Origin: JBDIAG01 sp047974565
GTDB lineage: Bacteria > Actinomycetota > Actinomycetes > Actinomycetales > CAWJMD01
Assembly (NCBI GenBank): GCA_047974565.1
Contig: JBKECN010000096.1
Location: 62,001-126,000 of the forward strand
Direction: 5' to 3'
DNA length: 64,000 bases
Below, in pieces: positions 42,873 through 50,879 of the stretch (positions are counted from its first letter, which is position 1; each line of letters opens with the position of its first letter). A program made the position numbers and the translations under genes. Under the pieces are notes generated by a model. It did not search any database, had not been told where the DNA came from, and saw only the letters and a list, made by a program, of their open reading frames with translations.

Positions 42873-43655
42873 ATGGACCTCAACCTGACCGGCAAGGTCG
42901 CCATCGTGACCGGTGCGAGCCGGGGCATTGGACTCGCCACCGTGCGCACGCTGCGCGAGGAGGGAGTCGAGGTTGTCGCCGCGGCCCGGCATGCCAGCGA
43001 TGACCTCACCGCGACGGGTGCGACCGTCGTCCCCGTCGACCTCACGACACCGCAGGGCGCTGGCGAACTGGTCGCGGCGGCCGAGCGCACGCACGGGCGG
43101 CTCGATCTGCTCGTCAACAACGTCGGCGGCGGATCGCGCCTGACGCTCGCGCCCTTCGCCGGACTCGAAGACGACGACTGGGCCGACGCCTGGCAGACGA
43201 ATCTCATGGCCGCGGTGCGGACCACCCACGCCGCCATGCCCCTCCTGTCGGACGGTGGAGGCGCGGTCGTGAACGTGTCTTCGATCGGCGCCCACCGCCC
43301 GGATGGCCCGCCGCTGGCGTACAACGTCGCCAAGGCCGCACTGACCGCGTTCAGCCACGGCGTCGCCGCCGAACTCGCGCAGTCGGGGATCAGGATCAAC
43401 ACGGTCTCACCCGGCCCGACCCGCACCGCGATGTGGGAGTCCGAGACCGGACTCGGCGGTCAGCTTGCCGCGGCCCTCGGCGCGCCGTTGGATTCGATCG
43501 TGGCCGGGGCGCCGGCCCAGGTCGGCATGCTCACCGGCCGGCTCTCCGAACCCGGCGAGGTCGCCGACCTGATCTGCTTCCTGCTCTCCGACCGTGCCGC
43601 GAACATCACCGGTGCCGACTACCTCATCGACGGCGGAGCCATCCGCTCCGCCTGA
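42873..43655 (+). CDS. SDR-family oxidoreductase
   Basis: 260 aa, ATG with GGAGGAGAAGG upstream. Classical short-chain dehydrogenase: cofactor loop TGASRGIG at about 12, NNVGGG instead of NNAG, catalytic Ser in VNVSSIGA, then YNVAKAAL with Tyr and Lys, and YLIDGGAIR at the end. Substrate unknown. Probably controlled by the TetR gene just upstream, as in many detoxification cassettes. Confidence 0.92.
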   Translation: MDLNLTGKVAIVTGASRGIGLATVRTLREEGVEVVAAARHASDDLTATGATVVPVDLTTPQGAGELVAAAERTHGRLDLLVNNVGGGSRLTLAPFAGLEDDDWADAWQTNLMAAVRTTHAAMPLLSDGGGAVVNVSSIGAHRPDGPPLAYNVAKAALTAFSHGVAAELAQSGIRINTVSPGPTRTAMWESETGLGGQLAAALGAPLDSIVAGAPAQVGMLTGRLSEPGEVADLICFLLSDRAANITGADYLIDGGAIRSA

Positions 43656-43674
43656 ACACCTGCCGAAGCAAGTG

Positions 43675-43866
43675 CTAGTCGGACGTCAACTTGTCTCGAG
43701 CTTCGGTCAGCCGCTTGATCGCGGAGAGGCCGACTCCATGAAGGCTTCGGAGTTCGCTCAGGTCCGCTGGAAGGTCGGCCAGGCTCGCGTAGCCGGCGTC
43801 GATGAGCGCGCCCGTCGCGGGGCGTCCGATCTGCACGCCGTCGAAGATGGGTCCACGATCCTGCAT
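43675..43866 (-). CDS. small helix-hairpin-helix protein
   Basis: 63 aa. IGRPATGALIDAGYASLADL and LRSLHGVGLSAIKRL form a compact fold with a helix-hairpin-helix (LHGVG) like the RNA polymerase alpha C-terminal domain or Pol-lambda-type DNA-binding motifs. Small stand-alone versions occur widely and their role is unknown. Convergent with the SDR gene. Confidence 0.7.
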   Translation of the reverse strand: MQDRGPIFDGVQIGRPATGALIDAGYASLADLPADLSELRSLHGVGLSAIKRLTEARDKLTSD

Positions 43867-44053
43867 AGCCTGAAGCGTAGTCGCTGCAGATCAGCCGGAG
43901 GGTTCCGCTGATCTGCAGCCGGTCGTACTCTCGAAGACGAGGCAGTTCTCCAACTACGCGGGTCCTTCGGGACGGCCCCTTGCGGGCACTCGGTTCATAG
44001 CCGCCTCCACGACGGGAGTCCGTCGCACTATGACGATATGAAAGAGGCCCGCA

Positions 44054-44400
44054 ATGCTCCGCTTATCCCTGGCGCTCAGCGCCCGCACCCACGGCTGGCT
44101 CCGCTACGCGCCCACCAACCTCCTGGCCGCCGCGATCCGCACCCGACGTGGCTTGAAGTGGGGGATGGCCGCCATGCTGCTATCCGCCCCGTACCTCTAC
44201 GCCGCCGCGATCTGCACCGCGATCATCGGCAACGGCCGCCCCGGCTGGCTCACCATCTGGCCGTCCTGTTCATCTGGAACGCCTTCAAGATGCTCTGGGC
44301 TCGGCCCGCAAACCTCGCGCAGCTCATCCCTGTTCGGGCGGGAGAATGGAGGGCTCGCCGCTCCTCTGCGACATGTCGAGCAGCCCAGGGCGCGATCTAG
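44054..44400 (+). pseudogene. frameshifted small membrane-protein gene
   Basis: MLRLSLALSARTHGWLRYAP and WGMAAMLLSAPYLYAAAICT read in frame to about 44250, then the likely continuation (LAVLFIWNAFKMLWARPANL) is in another frame. I recognise this pattern from small two-helix membrane proteins of actinobacterial plasmids and integrative elements; no function is known. One base change breaks it. Confidence 0.6.
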
Positions 44401-44460
44401 AAGCGCCGATCAAGCAACGTAAAACCCAGGTTCAGGCGGTAAGACGACCTATCCTGGCAC

Positions 44461-44503
44461 CTGGGGTCAAGGGGTCGCAGGTTCAAATCCTGTCATCACG
44501 ACG
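44461..44503 (+). other. attachment repeat 2 (internal)
   Basis: Copy of the tRNA-Pro 3' segment with one G fewer in the CTGGGG run and ATCACGAC in place of ATCCCGAC. There is no 5' tRNA half, so it is not a tRNA gene. Marks the junction between the two tandem elements. Confidence 0.9.
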
Positions 44504-44506
44504 TAA

Positions 44507-44541
44507 AAGCCCAGGTGAGAGAAGGTTTCTCACCTGGGCTT
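44507..44541. terminator. bidirectional terminator at att copy 2
   Basis: 14-bp perfect arms AAGCCCAGGTGAGA (44507-44520) and TCTCACCTGGGCTT (44528-44541). On the minus strand its right arm contains the integrase end codons (Pro-Arg-stop), so the hairpin can serve both the tRNA side and the integrase. Confidence 0.88.
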
Positions 44542-44882
44542 CGTCATTTCCGCCGGTTCTCCTCCGAGCCCCGAGGCCGGCATCGCCCGCCCGTCGGCCT
44601 GCGCGTTGAGGATGGCGTTGGCGAGCTCGCCGGCCTAGGAGATGTGGCGCAGGTCCGGGTGGAGGTATCCCTCGGTCGTCTCGATCGACTTGTGGCCGAG
44701 GATCTTCTGGAGCACGTGCAGCGGGATCCCGGAGTCGGCCATCCAGGTCGCGCCGGTGAGCCCGTGGCGGGTCAGCTGCGGCAGTTCAAGTTTGGTGATG
44801 ATCCGTCCCAATTCGTGGCGCGCCGTACCGTCGCTGCGGTGAGCACGCCACCGCGTAGGCCCACCAGGACGCGAGCGGTGGG
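44530..44882 (-). pseudogene. tyrosine integrase 3' remnant (element 2)
   Basis: Reading from 44882 it carries RRATNWD, LTRHGLTGATW with a six-base deletion in the HGLRHTG box, LQKILGHKSIETTEGYLHPD with the Tyr nucleophile intact, then LRHIS and a TAG at 44635-44637. After the stop the frame stays open (AGELANAILNAQADG) to a natural TGA at 44530 inside the terminator hairpin. The 5' two-thirds are missing; a DUF488 remnant abuts at 44883. Confidence 0.85.
44638..44882. repeat. integrase-derived repeat, copy 2
   Basis: Direct copy of 40506-40755 (see that entry). The gap differences are in opposite genes: this copy lacks six bases in the active-site box; the other lacks one base near the Tyr. 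Confidence 0.9.
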
Positions 44883-45042
44883 TGCTGCTTGGAGTCGTAG
44901 CGAGTTCGCCCAGGCGTACCCGGTTCCCGCACCCCTCGACGTTGGCGCATGTCGAGCAGTTGGCTCACCTCCGCTTCGCGCAGCCGGTCCAGGAAGGTCT
45001 CAGGTCGAAGCCGTGAACCCCGATCGTCATGATTGTGGGCAT
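44883..45042 (-). pseudogene. DUF488 gene remnant, frameshifted
   Basis: MTIGVHGFDL, then in the next frame ETFLDRLREAEVSQLLDMRQ, then GTGYAWANSLRLQAA in a third frame: the N-terminus of a DUF488-family protein with two frame changes, ending abruptly at the integrase remnant. DUF488 proteins often travel with mobile elements; function unknown. Confidence 0.65.
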
Positions 45043-45108
45043 CGTGTTCCATCTGCCTGCTGCCCACGCCGGGCGACCTGCACGGGCAGCAGGAGTGGCA
45101 AGGCCGTA

Positions 45109-45504
45109 CTATGCGACGGCGGTCCCTTCGAGTTCGACCATCTGGCTGGGGATCGCGAGCCGGACGACGCCGAGCATCGTGGTGGTCGGTGAGACCCCGG
45201 CGGCGCCGAGTTTCCCGGCGAGCACGCCATAGTGCGGGAACAAGGCATCCACGTCGGTGGTATAGACGTTCAGACGGACGAGGTTCGCCAAGGACATGCC
45301 AGCCTCCCCGAGCACGGCCTCCAAGTTGTCCACGGCGAGGGCCAACTGGGCAGCGATGTCTCCGTCGTGCTGTGGTCGGCCGTCCTTGCTCATCGCGGTC
45401 TGCCCCGAGATGTAGAGCGTCCGGGTGTGCCCGGAGACGGCCTCTCCCTGGTTGAAGCCCATCTCCAGCGACCAGGTCACCGGGTTGACTGCGGTTCGTT
45501 CCAT
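45109..45504 (-). CDS. RidA/YjgF-family protein
   Basis: 131 aa from ATG 45504 with AGGAG upstream on this strand. RidA proteins hydrolyse reactive enamine/imine intermediates. Visible: LYISGQTAMSKDG, LDNLEAVLGEAGMSLANLVRL-type helix, and the closing PSQMVELEGTAVA where the active-site Arg of strict RidA is replaced (SQMVELEG), so it may belong to a Rid subfamily without that activity. Divergent from the WYL gene at 45631. Confidence 0.88.
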   Translation of the reverse strand: MERTAVNPVTWSLEMGFNQGEAVSGHTRTLYISGQTAMSKDGRPQHDGDIAAQLALAVDNLEAVLGEAGMSLANLVRLNVYTTDVDALFPHYGVLAGKLGAAGVSPTTTMLGVVRLAIPSQMVELEGTAVA

Positions 45505-45586
45505 TGCCACTCCTATCGTTGCGACGGCAGGCGCTCGGCAACTCGGTAGCCACCGTCTTCGACACCAGCAGATCCAGCCTCGCAAC

Positions 45587-45613
45587 AAATCACGACATCT
45601 TGTGTCGTGATTT
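45587..45613. promoter_or_regulatory. perfect palindrome in the RidA/WYL divergent promoter
   Basis: Arms AAATCACGACA (45587-45597) and TGTCGTGATTT (45603-45613), 11 bp each, 5-base spacer; ends 17 bases before the WYL regulator start. Same geometry as the palindrome at 37383-37411 but a different arm sequence. Confidence 0.85.
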
Positions 45614-45630
45614 TTGGTAAGGATGGAGTC

Positions 45631-46647
45631 ATGCGCGCGGATCGGTTGGTCTCACTGGTGCTGCTCCTACGCCAGCGTGGACGGATGACCGCGGACGAGC
45701 TCGCCGGCGAGCTGGAGGTGTCCACGCGAACCGTGCTGCGCGACATCGAGGCGCTATCCACCGCTGGAGTCCCCGTCTGCGCCGACCGGGGACGGCACGG
45801 CGGCTACTCGCTACTGCCCGGCTTCCGTACCGAGCTGACCGGGCTGAATCACGACGAGGCACTCGCCCTGCTGACCGCCGGCTCCGGCCGTGGCGAGAAG
45901 GTCTTCGGCCTCGGCACCGCCCTGGCCTCGGCCATGCGCAAGGTCGTCGACGCGCTGCCCGAGGGGCACCGGGCCAGCGTGGACGACGCCGCCCGACGCT
46001 TCCTCGTGGAACCCGAGACCGACCTGCTGTCCCGGCGCCTCATCACCGAGGACGTCACCAAGCAGGTGATGGGCGAGGTTCGACATGCCGTACTCACGGG
46101 GCACAAACTCCGCCTCCACTACACCGCGCCGGAGAAGGAACCCCGTTGGCACACAGTCGATCCGATCGGACTGGTGACGGTCCGCGACCGCACCTACCTG
46201 CTCGCCGCAAAGTCGGGCGAAGATCGCACGTACCGGCTCTCGCGCATGTTGGCCGCTGAGGAACTTCCCGATCGGGCCGAGCGCCCCGCTCAGGTTGACC
46301 TCGACCGCATCTGGACCGAGCGCAGCGCACAGTTCCTCTCCGAGAACCACATCTGCGTGATCGTCAGGGTGCACATGTCGCGACGGGAAGAACTCCTCAA
46401 CATGGCACGCGCGGTCCGAGCTGAGGAACCCGAATCCGACGGTTGGGTCCAGCTCGACCTGACGTTCGAGGACCAGCGGCACGCTGTCTGGGTGGTCTGG
46501 CAACTCGACACCGCCGCTGAAGTTCTCTCACCCGAGTCCTTACGAGAGGCGCTGCGCAGCCGGGCGGCCGAACTCGCTGATCTATACAAGGATGAATGCG
46601 TTCAGGATCAGAAAGGCCAAGGCTATCGAGGGCTCCGTTCTAAGTAA
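45631..46647 (+). CDS. WYL-domain transcriptional regulator (second copy type)
   Basis: 338 aa from ATG 45631 with AAGGATGGAG upstream; a GTG at 45607 lies inside the palindrome and is less likely. HTH (RMTADELAGELEVSTRTVLRDIEAL), YSLLPGFRTELTGL, then the WYL core (LRLHYTAPEKEPRWHTVDPIG; YLLAAKSGEDRTYRLSRM), and a WCX tail. It should control the divergent RidA gene. Homologous in architecture to the regulator at 37423 but clearly diverged. Confidence 0.9.
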   Translation: MRADRLVSLVLLLRQRGRMTADELAGELEVSTRTVLRDIEALSTAGVPVCADRGRHGGYSLLPGFRTELTGLNHDEALALLTAGSGRGEKVFGLGTALASAMRKVVDALPEGHRASVDDAARRFLVEPETDLLSRRLITEDVTKQVMGEVRHAVLTGHKLRLHYTAPEKEPRWHTVDPIGLVTVRDRTYLLAAKSGEDRTYRLSRMLAAEELPDRAERPAQVDLDRIWTERSAQFLSENHICVIVRVHMSRREELLNMARAVRAEEPESDGWVQLDLTFEDQRHAVWVVWQLDTAAEVLSPESLREALRSRAAELADLYKDECVQDQKGQGYRGLRSK

Positions 46648-46956
46648 CTCGCTGCCGCGGCGGACCCTGACGGATTTCGCCTTTTGTTCGAACACGCCCG
46701 GCACGAGCCCGAGTTCAGGCAGTACAGCGATGACCTCAGTCAGACCTCCATCGACGTCGCCGAGAACTTCCTGCGCGAGCAGTTCTCCGACCCACAACAA
46801 AGGCGATGGGTCGCGGACATGGTCATGTGGCACCAGATCGAACTCACGCTGAGCTGGCACCGAGCAGATCCGCCAATACCTGCCGGCCAACTCGCATCCT
46901 CAATCGCTCAGGCCAGTCAAGCCCTCGTCGCTCGCTCAACATCGCGTCCCAGGTGA
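46648..46956 (+). pseudogene. C-terminal half of a TetR-like regulator
   Basis: DPDGFRLLFEHARHEPEFRQ and FLREQFSDPQQRRWVADMV are typical of the ligand domain of one TetR subgroup. There is no N-terminal HTH; the frame has no start before the WYL stop. A decapitated regulator left by recombination. Confidence 0.55.
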
Positions 46957-47188
46957 GGCCGGCTAGTTCCGCGGCAGGCAACAACGGCTCGCGCAACCGA
47001 CAACCGAGCTCATGCGCCCCGGTGCGCTGGCCGCTGGGTTGATCCGACGCGCAACACGCGTGGCTACTCGCGCTCCTGATCTGGAAGGTGAAGTGGAACC
47101 ACTCCCACACAACAGCCTCCGCGAGGCGAATTGGGGAGTTCAACTCGCTGCGCATCAGCCTGTCTCCTCGTCGTGGCAACGAGCAGTA

Positions 47189-48376
47189 TCAACTCGCCGG
47201 TGACGTAGTGGGCAGCCGGGTCAGGGATGCGCCGCCGATCACGGCCAGGACGATGGTGGCGATGACCATCGCGGTGCTGAACCCGGCGGCTTGGACGCCG
47301 AATCCGGTCAGGAGCGGTGCGAGGGCGAGTCCGGCGGCGTAGGCGAGGTTGTAGAGCGCGAATGAGCCGCCAAGCGTTGGAGGGGTGGAGCGGAAGCCTT
47401 GCTCGCTGATGAGCGTGGTGGCCGGCGTGAGCAGCAATGCGGAGGACAGGCCGAGCAGGCCCATCCCGATGCCGGTCTGCCACAGGGCGTACGACCAGCC
47501 CAGCACGAGCAGCGCGGCTGCGGCTGCCATGATGCCGATCCCGATGAGCACGCGGGGTGAGGCGGTGGCGACGAATCTGCCCACGATGGGGTTCGCGATG
47601 ATGCCCACGAGTGCGGCGATGCCGAACAGGATGCCGATGACGGTGCTGGTGGCCTGGGCGCCGAGGTGGCCGGGAAGTACCGGCTCCACGGCGGCGAGGA
47701 CCGCGGCGCCGATCGCGATGGCGGCGACGATCGACGCCGAGCCAGGCACACGCAGCACCGTGAACGGCCCCGCGGTGTCGTCGGTCTGCCGGGGTGATCC
47801 GGGGATCAGCGCGAGCAGCAGCGCCAGGTCGATCACGGCGACGGCGGTGGCGACCAGGAATGGGGCGGCCGGGTCGAAGGCGTCGACCAGGAACCCGGCC
47901 AGGGGCGGGCCGACGAGGACGCCGAGGGTGACGGTGGACATCGCGATGCCCATCATCTGGCCGCGCTTGTCGAACCCGGTGGTGGCGGCGATCAAGGCCA
48001 GTGCGGCGACCCAGGCGGTACCGCCAGCGATGCCCTGCACGAAGCGGGCAACCAGCAGCAGCCAGTAGGGGCCGCCGGTGGCGAACAGCAGCGAGGCGAC
48101 AGCGAGGACGATCAGGCCGACGACGAGCGGGCCCTTCGCGCCCCGGCGATCCACGACGCGGCCGGCGAACAAGGTCGCGATCACCATCGCGACCGCGTAG
48201 GAGGCGAACAGGATGCCGGTCGCGGCAGCTCCTTGCTCAACCACGGCGGGCAGGAGTGGGAGCACGGGGATCGCCAGGCCCTGTAACAGCATGTCGGTGA
48301 ACAGGATGGCTCCGGCGACGAGGGTTGCGTGGCCTGGCGTCGCGCCGACAGGGCGCGAGGGATGGGTGGTGGTCAT
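47189..48376 (-). CDS. MFS transporter
   Basis: 395 aa, 12 hydrophobic segments from residue 18 on (LVAGAILFTDMLLQGLAIPVL). The loop 2-3 motif GRVVDRRGAKGPLV matches the MFS signature, and motif C-like GVLVGPPLAGFLVD in helix 5 suggests a drug:H+ antiporter of the DHA1 type. Lies 18 bases after the TetR gene on the same strand and is probably its target. Substrate unknown. Confidence 0.9.
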   Translation of the reverse strand: MTTTHPSRPVGATPGHATLVAGAILFTDMLLQGLAIPVLPLLPAVVEQGAAATGILFASYAVAMVIATLFAGRVVDRRGAKGPLVVGLIVLAVASLLFATGGPYWLLLVARFVQGIAGGTAWVAALALIAATTGFDKRGQMMGIAMSTVTLGVLVGPPLAGFLVDAFDPAAPFLVATAVAVIDLALLLALIPGSPRQTDDTAGPFTVLRVPGSASIVAAIAIGAAVLAAVEPVLPGHLGAQATSTVIGILFGIAALVGIIANPIVGRFVATASPRVLIGIGIMAAAAALLVLGWSYALWQTGIGMGLLGLSSALLLTPATTLISEQGFRSTPPTLGGSFALYNLAYAAGLALAPLLTGFGVQAAGFSTAMVIATIVLAVIGGASLTRLPTTSPAS

Positions 48377-48394
48377 GGGGTATCTGGTGTCTTT

Positions 48395-48967
48395 CTAGGT
48401 CAGCAACCCCCTCACCAGCGCCGTGATTGCGCCGCCACGTTCGTCGGGTTGCGGGAGGTCATCGGGTCGGGTCACCGCGGTCACGGTGAATCCCTGGAGG
48501 ATCACGAGCGCCAGGCGCGCGGTCAGAGCAGCGTCGGTGGCGTTCTGTGATTCGAGCGCGGAGGCGATCCGGTCGCGCCAGGCATCGAGCGCGGCGCCCT
48601 TGCCGGCGTCATGGTCGAGGGCCTGCGGTGCGACCATGACGGTCGCGGAGGCCAAGGCGCGGAAGCGGGCGTCGTCGCGGAGCAGGGCAACGAACTCGAC
48701 CAGCACTGCGGTCAACCACTCCGTAGCCTCGCCGGGCTCACGCTCGAACAGCCGACTGCCGTACTCGCCCCAGCCCCACTCCAACGCCTCGACCAGCAGA
48801 GCGGCCTTGGAATCGAAGTGGTGGTTCACCGCGCCACGGGTCACGCCAGCACGTTCGGCGACATCGTCGAACGTTGCCCCCCGCCACCCCTTCTCCTCGA
48901 AGGACATCAACGCTGCCTCCAGCAGCGCCAGGCGCGTCCTCGCCGCGTCCTCAGCTGACCGTCTCAT
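48395..48967 (-). CDS. TetR-family regulator of the MFS gene
   Basis: 190 aa from ATG 48967 (MRRSAEDAARTRLALLEAAL); longer frames upstream run into the VirB4-like remnant. HTH WRGATFDDVAERAGVTRGAVNHHFDSKAALL, AcrR-like. No ribosome site is seen, so the message may be leaderless. A TetR-type palindrome lies immediately upstream (48970-48987). Probably an autoregulated repressor of tetR-mfs. Confidence 0.88.
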   Translation of the reverse strand: MRRSAEDAARTRLALLEAALMSFEEKGWRGATFDDVAERAGVTRGAVNHHFDSKAALLVEALEWGWGEYGSRLFEREPGEATEWLTAVLVEFVALLRDDARFRALASATVMVAPQALDHDAGKGAALDAWRDRIASALESQNATDAALTARLALVILQGFTVTAVTRPDDLPQPDERGGAITALVRGLLT

Positions 48968-48969
48968 AC

Positions 48970-48987
48970 ATACATGATAACACGTAT
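48970..48987. promoter_or_regulatory. operator-like palindrome before the tetR-mfs operon
   Basis: ATACATG (48970-48976) and CACGTAT (48981-48987) around ATAA: a 7-bp inverted repeat with one mismatch, 3 bases from the regulator start codon. Confidence 0.6.
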
Positions 48988-48993
48988 CTATGT

Positions 48994-49270
48994 CGTGAGT
49001 CATGCTCCGGCAGTCGGCGTTGGCGAGCAGGCTCGAGGCGAGAGCGCGCATCATCGACCCTTGATCGCCCACGGTGTCCAGGTCGCTGAGCTTGTGAAGA
49101 TGAGGCGGTTGCTGATGCCGTAGTGGCGGGCGAGACGCCAGTGCGCGTCCATTCTGCGCAGGAGGCTGGGGTGCGCGAGCACGCGCCACGCCTCGTCGTG
49201 GACAACGAGGCGTTGGCCGCCGTCGGGGTCCAGTAGGGCGGATTCCATCCAGGCGCTGGCGCGTAGCCGG
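48994..49270 (-). pseudogene. VirB4-like conjugation ATPase remnant
   Basis: WMESALLDPDGGQRLVV, HDEAWRVLAHPSLLRRMDAH and WRLARHYGISN, then in a second frame KLSDLDTVGDQGSMMRALAS: the Walker B region of a TraC/VirB4-type ATPase from an actinobacterial conjugative element, with one frameshift near 49090. Shows that element 2 descends from a self-transmissible ancestor. Confidence 0.7.
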
Positions 49271-49379
49271 TCGTGAATCGCATCGGCGCACCGGACCACT
49301 CATCCAGACGCCCGCGGGCCTCCTCGCGCGTGATCTCCTCGAAGTCGAACGCCAGTTGACCCTCACCACGATCCGGCAT
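49271..49379 (-). pseudogene. 5' fragment of a small plasmid-type gene
   Basis: ATG 49379 with GGGAGGTG upstream; MPDRGEGQLAFDFEEITREE and LDEWSGAPMRFTTGY then break into the ATPase remnant. I recognise the start as a short hypothetical protein common on actinobacterial conjugative elements. Truncated by deletion. Confidence 0.5.
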
Positions 49380-49469
49380 CTGCCTACACCTCCCGGTACA
49401 CAGGTGTGGGTCAGTTCGCGCTGAGGTCTCAGCGTGAGTCCGGAACTGGGGAGTAAACTGGGTCGCATC

Positions 49470-49658
49470 ATGAGCAGCACGATCCAGGTCAGTCAGCTGG
49501 CGGCGGAGTCGCTGGCACGCTGGCGTGCGCTCAGCGCGGAGCAGAAGCGCGACGCGCGGCTGGCCGTGGTGGTCGACCGAGTCGCCGCGAGCATGGCGAT
49601 GGAGAACGAACCGGTCTCAGACGCGTGGATTCTGCGGGCGAAGAAGACGGGAGTCTGA
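49470..49658 (+). CDS. VbhA-like antitoxin of a Fic pair
   Basis: 62 aa from ATG 49470. Helical, and SMAMEN at about residues 41-46 fits the inhibitory motif (S/T)xxxE(G/N) by which class I Fic antitoxins block ATP in the toxin. Followed by PVSDAWILRAKKTG, as in VbhA-type proteins. Overlaps the fic gene by 34 bases, a strong sign of coupled translation. Confidence 0.75.
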   Translation: MSSTIQVSQLAAESLARWRALSAEQKRDARLAVVVDRVAASMAMENEPVSDAWILRAKKTGV

Positions 49659-50221
49659 CCCGTCGGTTCGCCACCGGCCACGGCGACCTCACCTACGCGC
49701 AGTTCGCCGACGCGATCGCGCCGCACCTGGCATCGCTGCTCGCCCGCATTGCGCGCGGCGAGTTCCAACAGCGGCCATACAGCGACGAACTGATCCGCGA
49801 CTTCCACCGGGAGATCATCGGCGACCTGATCCCAGAGATCGCCGGGCAGTGGCGACGCGAACCGGTAAAGATCGGCAACCACGTCCCACCAGAGCACTTC
49901 CTCGTCCCGATACTCATGCGCGACTACACAGCGAACGTCCAAGCTCGCCTCGCGAACGCGGACTCGCTCGATCTTCAACTGGAGCTGCTCGCCTACGCCG
50001 AGGGCGAGTTCCTGCATATCCACCCCTTCGCCGACTTCAACGGCCGCTCCGTCCGTGCGCTGCTCAGTGAGCTGATGGTCCGGCTCGATTGGCCGTTCCT
50101 GGAGGTCGCGGTCGAACGCGGCACACCGGCCTTCGACCGCTACCGGACCGCCCTGGCCGACTACGACAACGGCCGCCCAGATCTGCTCATCGAGTTCTGG
50201 ACCCGACGCCTCGAACCGTGA
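49625..50221 (+). CDS. Fic-domain AMP-transferase toxin
   Basis: 198 aa, GTG 49625 in the overlap; no other good start lies upstream of TRRFATGHGDLTYAQF. The Fic motif HPFADFNGRSVR is complete (His plus the FNGR anion loop) near residues 140-151, preceded by LAYAEGEFLHI. Fic toxins attach AMP or other phosphate groups to target proteins; DNA gyrase is a known target in this group. Antitoxin directly upstream. Confidence 0.85.
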   Translation: MDSAGEEDGSLTRRFATGHGDLTYAQFADAIAPHLASLLARIARGEFQQRPYSDELIRDFHREIIGDLIPEIAGQWRREPVKIGNHVPPEHFLVPILMRDYTANVQARLANADSLDLQLELLAYAEGEFLHIHPFADFNGRSVRALLSELMVRLDWPFLEVAVERGTPAFDRYRTALADYDNGRPDLLIEFWTRRLEP

Positions 50222-50343
50222 ACCCAGAAACCACCCGAAGGGACGCGCTCGCCGGACACAGCTAAAGCCAGCTAGAGCCGCCCGACCCCCACCGATGCGC
50301 TAGCTTCCGCGCTGCATCTTCAGTGCGGGCAACGGATTCCTGG

Positions 50344-50387
50344 CTGGGGGTCAAGGAGTCGCAGGTTCAAATCCTGTCATCCCGACA
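50344..50387 (+). other. attachment repeat 3 (right end)
   Basis: Matches the tRNA-Pro 3' segment with a single G to A change (CAAGGAGTCG). No tRNA 5' half. It probably marks the right end of the tandem array, where the original chromosomal sequence after the tRNA should resume. Confidence 0.88.
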
Positions 50388-50392
50388 TAAGA

Positions 50393-50424
50393 GCCCAGGT
50401 GAGAGAGCTGGTTCTCACCTGGGC
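50393..50424. terminator. terminator at att copy 3
   Basis: 12-bp arms GCCCAGGTGAGA (50393-50404) and TCTCACCTGGGC (50413-50424); nearly identical in sequence to the hairpin at att copy 2 and less like copy 1. Confidence 0.88.
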
Positions 50425-50428
50425 TTCG

Positions 50429-50545
50429 TCATCTTTCGAGGGTCTTTCCCGTGGTCCCCCTCGCTTCATCGAGCACGCGGACCAGCGGCGCGATGGAGTT
50501 CTTGACGGTCGACGCGCCGTGGCGCTGCTCCCATTTGAGCCGGAC
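50429..50545 (-). pseudogene. tyrosine integrase core-binding remnant
   Basis: LVRLKWEQRHGASTVKNSIA and PLVRVLDEA fit the end of the SAM-like domain, the same zone as TRVFDEAVRDD in the integrase remnant at 41.2 kb. It ends by running into the att/terminator segment. Short, so less certain than the other two. Confidence 0.5.
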
Positions 50546-50879
50546 GAGAGGATCCAGCAGTCGGAGTCCTTGCGGGAATGGTCGAACAGCCCGTCGTGCT
50601 GCCCACACACGCCGCCGTGGAGGCCGCGCTCATGTGCGGCGAACCCGCAGATCAGCTCCGAGCGACGGTCGTGACCCCGGAAGAACTCGGCATGCCCACC
50701 CTGCAACCCGATCTCGGTGACAACGACATCGCGGACCACCCCATCAGGTATGTCAGCCGCCGATCGCGCGGTCCGCGATCGAAGCAGTCTGCGGGGACAC
50801 GCTACGACGCATCGACATCCCGGATCTCACCTCGTACCGGCATCGGGGTGCGACGTCGGTCAGAAGGTGCGAACTGGCT
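50546..50879. other. unassigned stretch right of att copy 3
   Basis: About 330 bases with open frames on the plus strand (for example PVVLPTHAAVEAALMCGEPA from about 50590) that have no family I recognise. Probably decayed mobile-element DNA. Confidence 0.4.

Noticed and set aside
44461..44503. possible second tRNA gene
   Set aside because: Only the 3' tRNA half is present, with a T-stem/acceptor change; no D arm or acceptor 5' strand.
50344..50387. possible third tRNA gene
   Set aside because: Same reason: only the 3' half, preceded by unrelated sequence.
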